In this document: in pieces, positions 5,427 through 8,700 of the stretch
Layout of the letters: every line of letters begins with the position of its first letter
Numbering within the stretch: position 1 is the first letter of the stretch
Assembly (NCBI GenBank): GCA_945918815.1
Contig: CAMEIU010000091.1
Span: 1 to 8,700, forward strand
Direction of reading: 5' to 3'
From: an uncultured Clostridia bacterium
GTDB lineage: Bacteria > Bacillota > Clostridia > Oscillospirales > Oscillospiraceae
Length of the DNA: 8,700 bases
The notes under the pieces: model-generated
The model's database searches: none
Seen by the model: the letters and a program-made list of their open reading frames with translations, nothing else
What the model was told of the DNA's origin: nothing
Made by a program: the position numbers and the translations under genes

Positions 5427-6782
5427 TTACTGCACGATGAAGTTCACGGACTTGTCGCCCTGCTGGTCGGAGCCGAACTCATAGTCCTTGCCGGGCAGGA
5501 TGGCGTTGAGGATGATGCCCACGATGGCGCCCACGGCCAGGCCGGACAGGCTGATGGTCACGGAGCCGAGGTTGAACCGGATGGCGCCCAGGCTGGAGTA
5601 GCTGATGCCGATGGACAGGACCATGATCAGGGCCGCGATCAGGACGTTGCGGCTCTTGGTGAAGTCCACCTTGTTCTCCACCACGTTGCGCACGCCCACG
5701 GCGGAGATCATGCCGTAGAGGATCATGCTGACGCCGCCGATGGTCGCGGCGGGCATGGCAGCCACCAGGGCCTCAAACTTGGGGCTGAAGGAGAACAGGA
5801 TGGCCAGGACGGCGGCGATGCGGATGACCTTGGGATCATAGACCTTGCTCAGAGCCAGAACGCCGGTGTTCTCGCCGTAGGTGGTGTTGGCAGGCGCGCC
5901 GAACAGGGAGGCCAGAGTGGTGGCCAGGCCGTCGCCCATCAGGGTGCGGTGCAGGCCCGGGTCCACCAGGAAGTTCTTGTTGACGGTGGAGGAAATGGCG
6001 CAGATGTCGCCGATGTGCTCCACCATGGTGGCCAGGGACAGGGGCATGATGGTGATGGCGGCGGTGATCAGCAGGGACACGTCCAGGTCGTCACGGCCGA
6101 AGAGGCCGAAGACCGTGTTGCCCCAGCGGAAGGGCAGGCCCACCCAGGCGGCGTCCTTGACGGCGGAGAAGTCCACATTGCCGGTGAGGGCAGCCACCAG
6201 ATAGGAGGCCACAACGCCCAGGAGGATGGGGATGATCTTGATCATGCCCTTGCCGAAAATATTGGCCACGACCACCACCAGGATGGCCACCAGGGCGATC
6301 CACCAGTTGGTCTGGCAGTTGTTGATGGCGGAGGAACTGAGGGTCAGGCCGATGCAGATGATAACGGGACCGGTGACGATGGGCGGGAAGAAGCGCATGA
6401 CCTTCTTGACGCCGAAGACCTTGAACAGCGCGGAGAGGATGACGTACATAAGGCCCGCCAGAGCCACGCCGAAGCAGGCGTAGGGCAGCAGGCTGGTGTC
6501 CAGCTCGCCGCCCACCATGGCGATGGCCTGATAGCCGCCGATGAAGGCGAAGGACGAGCCCAGGAAGGCCGGGACCTTGCCCTTGGCCAGCAGGTGGAAC
6601 AGCAGGGTGCCGAGACCGGCGAACAGCAGCGTGGCCGACACGCTGAGGCCTGTCAGGGCCGGGACCAGGACCGTGGCGCCGAACATGGCAAACATGTGCT
6701 GGAGGCCCAGGACCAGCATCTTCGGTACGCCAAGTTCTCTGGCGTCATAGATGCCGGATTCGGGAATTTGTTTTTTGGACAT
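5427..6782 (-). CDS. uraA: Uracil permease, NCS2 family
   Basis: A 451-residue inner-membrane uracil:proton symporter that feeds pyrimidine salvage. Hallmarks are QHMFAMFGATVLVPALTGL (28-46), GSSFAFIGGYQA (75-86), VEHIGD with Glu255 and APANTTYGENTGVLALSKVY (297-316) with Glu304; these two Glu correspond to the substrate- and proton-linked Glu241 and Glu290 of E. coli UraA. Many hydrophobic segments throughout fit the 14-helix fold, and the length is typical (430-450). ATG at 6782 follows AAGGAG at 7 nt and begins MSKKQIPESGIYD. The frame stays open about 207 nt further upstream, but that stretch is leader RNA, not coding. No upp or other pyrimidine gene is adjacent. The leader suggests transcription attenuation. 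Confidence in the family is high; uracil rather than xanthine specificity rests on the QHMFAMFGA motif. Confidence 0.93.
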   Translation of the reverse strand: MSKKQIPESGIYDARELGVPKMLVLGLQHMFAMFGATVLVPALTGLSVSATLLFAGLGTLLFHLLAKGKVPAFLGSSFAFIGGYQAIAMVGGELDTSLLPYACFGVALAGLMYVILSALFKVFGVKKVMRFFPPIVTGPVIICIGLTLSSSAINNCQTNWWIALVAILVVVVANIFGKGMIKIIPILLGVVASYLVAALTGNVDFSAVKDAAWVGLPFRWGNTVFGLFGRDDLDVSLLITAAITIMPLSLATMVEHIGDICAISSTVNKNFLVDPGLHRTLMGDGLATTLASLFGAPANTTYGENTGVLALSKVYDPKVIRIAAVLAILFSFSPKFEALVAAMPAATIGGVSMILYGMISAVGVRNVVENKVDFTKSRNVLIAALIMVLSIGISYSSLGAIRFNLGSVTISLSGLAVGAIVGIILNAILPGKDYEFGSDQQGDKSVNFIVQ

Positions 6783-6830
6783 ATGGTTGCTCCTTTCGTT
6801 TCCTCGCCCGTTTTCCGCCGGAAGCGGCAG

Positions 6831-6864
6831 AAAAAAAGAACCAAAACAAAAGCGTTTTAGTTCT
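6831..6864 (-). terminator. Intrinsic terminator in the uraA leader (candidate attenuator)
   Basis: An 11 bp AU-rich stem, AGAACTAAAAC (6864-6854) with GTTTTGGTTCT (6847-6837) including one G-U pair, loop GCTTTT, followed by a run of T (6837-6831). It lies 49 nt upstream of the uraA start, between its promoter and gene, so it can only make sense as an attenuator or a leaky terminator. The stop codon of a possible leader peptide lies inside the 5' arm. Confidence 0.7.
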
Positions 6865-6943
6865 GAAAAGGAATATGAAGTTGACCCTTCAAACGGGCGG
6901 CGAGGGATGCGGGAGTCAATTCCGTAAGCAGCAGTTTCTTCAT
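6857..6943 (-). CDS. Possible uraA leader peptide (28 residues)
   Basis: A short ORF within the uraA transcript leader, starting MKKLLLTELTPASLAARLKG and ending IPFQN at a TAA inside the 5' arm of the leader terminator. AAAGGG lies 11 nt upstream of its ATG, a rather long spacing. Its last third is encoded by a pyrimidine-rich stretch (CTTCATATTCCTTTTC), and the RNA after it is U-rich. A ribosome finishing this ORF would cover the terminator arm. The role is inferred from layout only; the peptide has no recognisable domain and its sequence is probably not important. Confidence 0.45.
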   Translation of the reverse strand: MKKLLLTELTPASLAARLKGQLHIPFQN

Positions 6944-6978
6944 GACGCGCCACACCCTTTCTGATTTTTCTCCCGGAC

Positions 6979-7007
6979 ATTATAGCCAATCATGCCGAAG
7001 AATGCAA
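6979..7007 (-). promoter_or_regulatory. Sigma-A type promoter for uraA
   Basis: Minus-strand -35 TTGCAT (7007-7002), 17 bp spacer, perfect -10 TATAAT (6984-6979). The predicted start falls near 6973-6971, giving an untranslated leader of about 190 nt before uraA, long enough for the attenuator found in it. Confidence 0.85.
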
Positions 7008-7051
7008 GAGGAAATTGATAAAAACACAGAATCCAAGAACCATGCAAGGAG

Positions 7052-7150
7052 CTTCGCGGACGATTTGATATTTGCCCGTTTCCAGGCTATCCGTCGGGGC
7101 ATCCCTTTCGGTCGCCCGACGGTGCGCACAACGGGCGGCTGATAGCCGCC
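7052..7150. repeat. Diverged partial copy of the hisS-leader repeat, plus terminator-derived hairpin
   Basis: Bases 7052-7122 align without gaps with 938-1008 of the hisS-leader element (about three quarters identical by eye; shared blocks CTTCGCGGACGATTT, TTGCCCGTTT and CGGTCGCCCGA). The following 7133-7150 repeats exactly the inner hairpin of the uraA terminator. The matching right half of the palindrome is missing, so this looks like a decayed or chimeric copy. No coding potential is apparent. Confidence 0.6.
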
Positions 7151-7202
7151 GCAGGGACGGATGATGCACCTCTGGGGGCGCAACTGCCGGGGCATGCGCG
7201 TA

Positions 7203-7445
7203 TGTCATCGCGGCGGGCTGACGCACCGAATCCGGTACAAGCCAGGGAGCGGCGCAATGGCTTCCGGGTGGCGGCCCCCTCCCCGGCGCCTACGCCGTGC
7301 AGTCCTGACATAAAAAAGCGTCCTTTGGTTCCTTTTCCACGCGAGGAAAAGGAACCCGCCGGAGGCCTGACAAGGTACTTCCTTCTGCCAAGGGTCCTTA
7401 CAAACGGGGAACGGATTGCCGCGTCGCTTCGCTGCTCGCAATGAC
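7203..7445. repeat. MITE-like element with TGTCAT ... ATGACA ends
   Basis: The left end (TGTCATCGCGGCGGG ... GAATCCG, 7203-7232) and the reverse complement of the right end (TGTCATTGCGAGCAGCGAAG ... CAATCCG, 7445-7411) are recognisably the same sequence in inverted orientation, giving imperfect terminal repeats of 30-35 bp around 240 bp. The right end gives the junk peptide CHCEQRSDAAI, a motif I associate with an abundant repeat of gut Clostridia. The interior carries a perfect 12 bp hairpin at 7327-7356 and no credible ORF. Confidence 0.6.
7327..7356. repeat. Perfect 12 bp hairpin
   Basis: GGTTCCTTTTCC (7327-7338) and GGAAAAGGAACC (7345-7356) are exact reverse complements around the loop ACGCGA. 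It is inside the TGTCAT-ended element; AAAAAAG upstream on the plus strand (7313-7319) would give a distant T-run on the minus strand after the hairpin. Confidence 0.8.
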
Positions 7446-7500
7446 ATGCGGGAAGGAGGTTGGTGCAGAATTTAATACAATAGCAAACTTGCAACAACCC

Positions 7501-7550
7501 CGTCAGCTTCGCTGACAGCCCCCCTAAAGAGGGGGCACGAGGGTGCGGCA
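7501..7550. repeat. Solo hairpin repeat fragment
   Basis: Two adjacent hairpins, GTCAGC TTC GCTGAC (7502-7516) and CCCCC TAAAGA GGGGG (7520-7535), followed by CACGAGGGTGCG. The last part matches one arm of the uraA terminator, and the first resembles the variable small hairpin of the 3039-3269 element. It appears to be a fragment of a related repeat family. Confidence 0.55.
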
Positions 7551-7602
7551 CAAATTGGAAAATGATCCGCGGAGCGGATACCATCATTGTCCATTGTCCA
7601 TT

Positions 7603-7638
7603 GAAAAACCAGGCGGCCCCGTTTGGAGGCTGCCTGGT
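7603..7638 (-). terminator. Intrinsic terminator after murA
   Basis: The stem ACCAGGCAGCC (7638-7628) pairs with GGCCGCCTGGT (7618-7608), 11 bp with one wobble, followed on the minus strand by TTTTT (7608-7604), 15 bp after the murA stop codon. It directly abuts the ATTGTCC tandem repeat. Confidence 0.88.
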
Positions 7639-7652
7639 CTGAATATCTGAAT

Positions 7653-8700
7653 TTATCCCACGCCGACCGTGATGGTCAGGGGGTCGAAGGTTTCCACCCG
7701 GCGGATTCCGGCGCCGAGGGCGGTGAGTTTGCCGATGATGTCCTCATAGCCGCGCTCGATATAGTGGGCGTCCTCGATGGTGGTGACGCCGGTGGCCGCC
7801 AGGCCCGCGATGACCATGGCCGCGCCGGCCCGCAGGTCGCAGGCCCGGACCTCGCAGCCGTGGAGTTCCTTGACGCCGTCGATGACGGCGGCCTTGCCCT
7901 CCACCTGCACATGGGCGCCCATGCGGTTCAGCTCCGCCGTATAGCGGAAGCGGGTGTCGTAAATACTCTCGGTGACGATGCTGGTGCCGTTGGCCAGAGA
8001 CATGCAGACCGTGATCTGGGGCTGCATATCCGTGGGGAAGCCGGGATACACCATGGTCTTCACATTGGCCCGCTTCAGGCGGCGGGTCTTCTCCAGATGG
8101 ATGGAATCGTCGCCCTCCTGAATCACCATGCCCATCTCCCGCAGCTTGGCGGTGATGCAGTCCAGGTGCTTGGGAATGACGCCCTTGATGGTCACGTCGC
8201 CGCCGACGGCGGACACGGCGGCCATATAGGTGCCGGCCTCGATCTGGTCGGGAATGATGGAATAGCTGCCGCCGTGGAGGCTCTTGACGCCGCGGACCTT
8301 GATCACGTCGGTGCCAGCGCCGGAGATTCTCGCGCCCATGGCGTTGAGGAAGTTGGCCAGGTCCACAATATGGGGCTCCTTGGCGCAGTTTTCAATGATG
8401 GTGGTGCCGCTGGCCAGGGCCGCCGCCAGAAGAATGTTCATGGTTGCGCCCACGGACACGATGTCCAGGTACACATGGCCGCCCTGCAGACCGCCCTCCG
8501 GCGCGTCGCAGGTCACATAGCCGCCGCTCTGCTCCACCATGGCCCCCAGGGCCTCGAAGCCCTTGATGTGCTGGTCGATGGGGCGGACGCCGAAGTTGCA
8601 GCCGCCGGGCATGGCATTGCGGGCATGTCCGAACCGGCCCAGCTGGGCGCCCAGCAGATAGTAGGAGGCGCGGATGCGCCGCACCAGGTCGATGGGGGCC
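7653..8700 (-). CDS. murA: UDP-N-acetylglucosamine 1-carboxyvinyltransferase, 5' end beyond the window
   Basis: Cytoplasmic enzyme that transfers enolpyruvate from phosphoenolpyruvate to UDP-GlcNAc, the first committed step of peptidoglycan synthesis. The visible 348 C-terminal residues continue in frame to the window edge (PIDLVRRIRASYYLLGAQLG) and lack roughly the first 70-90 residues of a 415-435 residue family. Key motifs are MPGGCNFGVRPIDQHI, whose Cys corresponds to the catalytic, fosfomycin-reactive Cys115 of E. coli; GFPTDMQPQ with the catalytic Asp (Asp305 in E. coli); and HYIERGYEDI with Arg397. Cys rather than Asp at the first site predicts normal fosfomycin sensitivity of the enzyme. 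Whether it is the MurAA or MurAB (MurZ) type cannot be told from this fragment. Confidence 0.95.
   Translation of the reverse strand, partial: APIDLVRRIRASYYLLGAQLGRFGHARNAMPGGCNFGVRPIDQHIKGFEALGAMVEQSGGYVTCDAPEGGLQGGHVYLDIVSVGATMNILLAAALASGTTIIENCAKEPHIVDLANFLNAMGARISGAGTDVIKVRGVKSLHGGSYSIIPDQIEAGTYMAAVSAVGGDVTIKGVIPKHLDCITAKLREMGMVIQEGDDSIHLEKTRRLKRANVKTMVYPGFPTDMQPQITVCMSLANGTSIVTESIYDTRFRYTAELNRMGAHVQVEGKAAVIDGVKELHGCEVRACDLRAGAAMVIAGLAATGVTTIEDAHYIERGYEDIIGKLTALGAGIRRVETFDPLTITVGVG

Noticed and set aside
5331..6860. Long plus-strand open frame (509 codons) opposite uraA
   Set aside because: Antisense shadow of a GC-rich permease gene; the product is Gly/His/Asp/Gln repeats without domains or a ribosome-binding site.
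6783..6978. PyrR-binding attenuator for uraA
   Set aside because: I could not find the conserved PyrR loop sequence or a matching anti-antiterminator; the visible structures fit a leader ORF plus terminator better.
6783..6989. N-terminal extension of uraA by 69 residues in the same frame
   Set aside because: NCS2 permeases start near MSKKQIPESG, a good Shine-Dalgarno precedes 6782, and the extension would cover the promoter's -10 flank and the leader terminator.
7087..7587. Minus-strand open frame of 166 codons between murA and uraA
   Set aside because: It runs across several repeat modules and contains the junk motif CHCEQRSDAAI; no ribosome-binding site or protein-like composition.

Overview
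The window is a GC-rich stretch of a bacterial chromosome in which every convincing gene lies on the minus strand. Gene content and style suggest a member of the Bacillota, class Clostridia, probably Oscillospiraceae-like. The evidence for this is a T-box leader in front of hisS, a MinD-mgsA neighbourhood, strong Shine-Dalgarno sites and sigma-A type promoters, and several intergenic palindromic repeat families of a kind I associate with gut Clostridia. The taxonomic placement is an inference from style, not from a marker-gene comparison.

In the direction of transcription (right to left) the order is: murA (5' end outside the window; cell-wall precursor synthesis) with its own terminator; about 600 bp of mosaic repeats; uraA (NCS2 uracil permease) behind a strong promoter, a possible 28-residue leader peptide and an intrinsic terminator in the leader; a large stem-loop terminator; the hflK-hflC pair (SPFH membrane proteins that modulate the FtsH protease) behind an extended -10 promoter; a 230 bp MITE-like element; a small membrane protein with a C-terminal zinc ribbon; a strong promoter followed by a MinD-type ATPase and a methylglyoxal-synthase-family protein; then a T-box riboswitch and hisS (3' end outside the window). 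The T-box terminator and the hisS start are separated by a second MITE-like element lying in the 5' untranslated region.

Most genes are housekeeping, and I see no defence system, CRISPR array, prophage or biosynthetic cluster. The points most worth a second look are: (1) the uraA leader, where a short ORF ends inside the 5' arm of a U-rich terminator, a layout like UTP-sensing attenuation of enterobacterial pyrBI; (2) the MgsA-like protein, which keeps the phosphate-binding residues but has replaced the catalytic Asp and several active-site His/Asp positions; (3) the hisS T-box, whose specifier loop reads GACAC and whose geometry and antiterminator base favour tRNA-Asp rather than, or in addition to, tRNA-His; (4) the repeat families that fill almost all long intergenic spaces, one of them inside the hisS leader.
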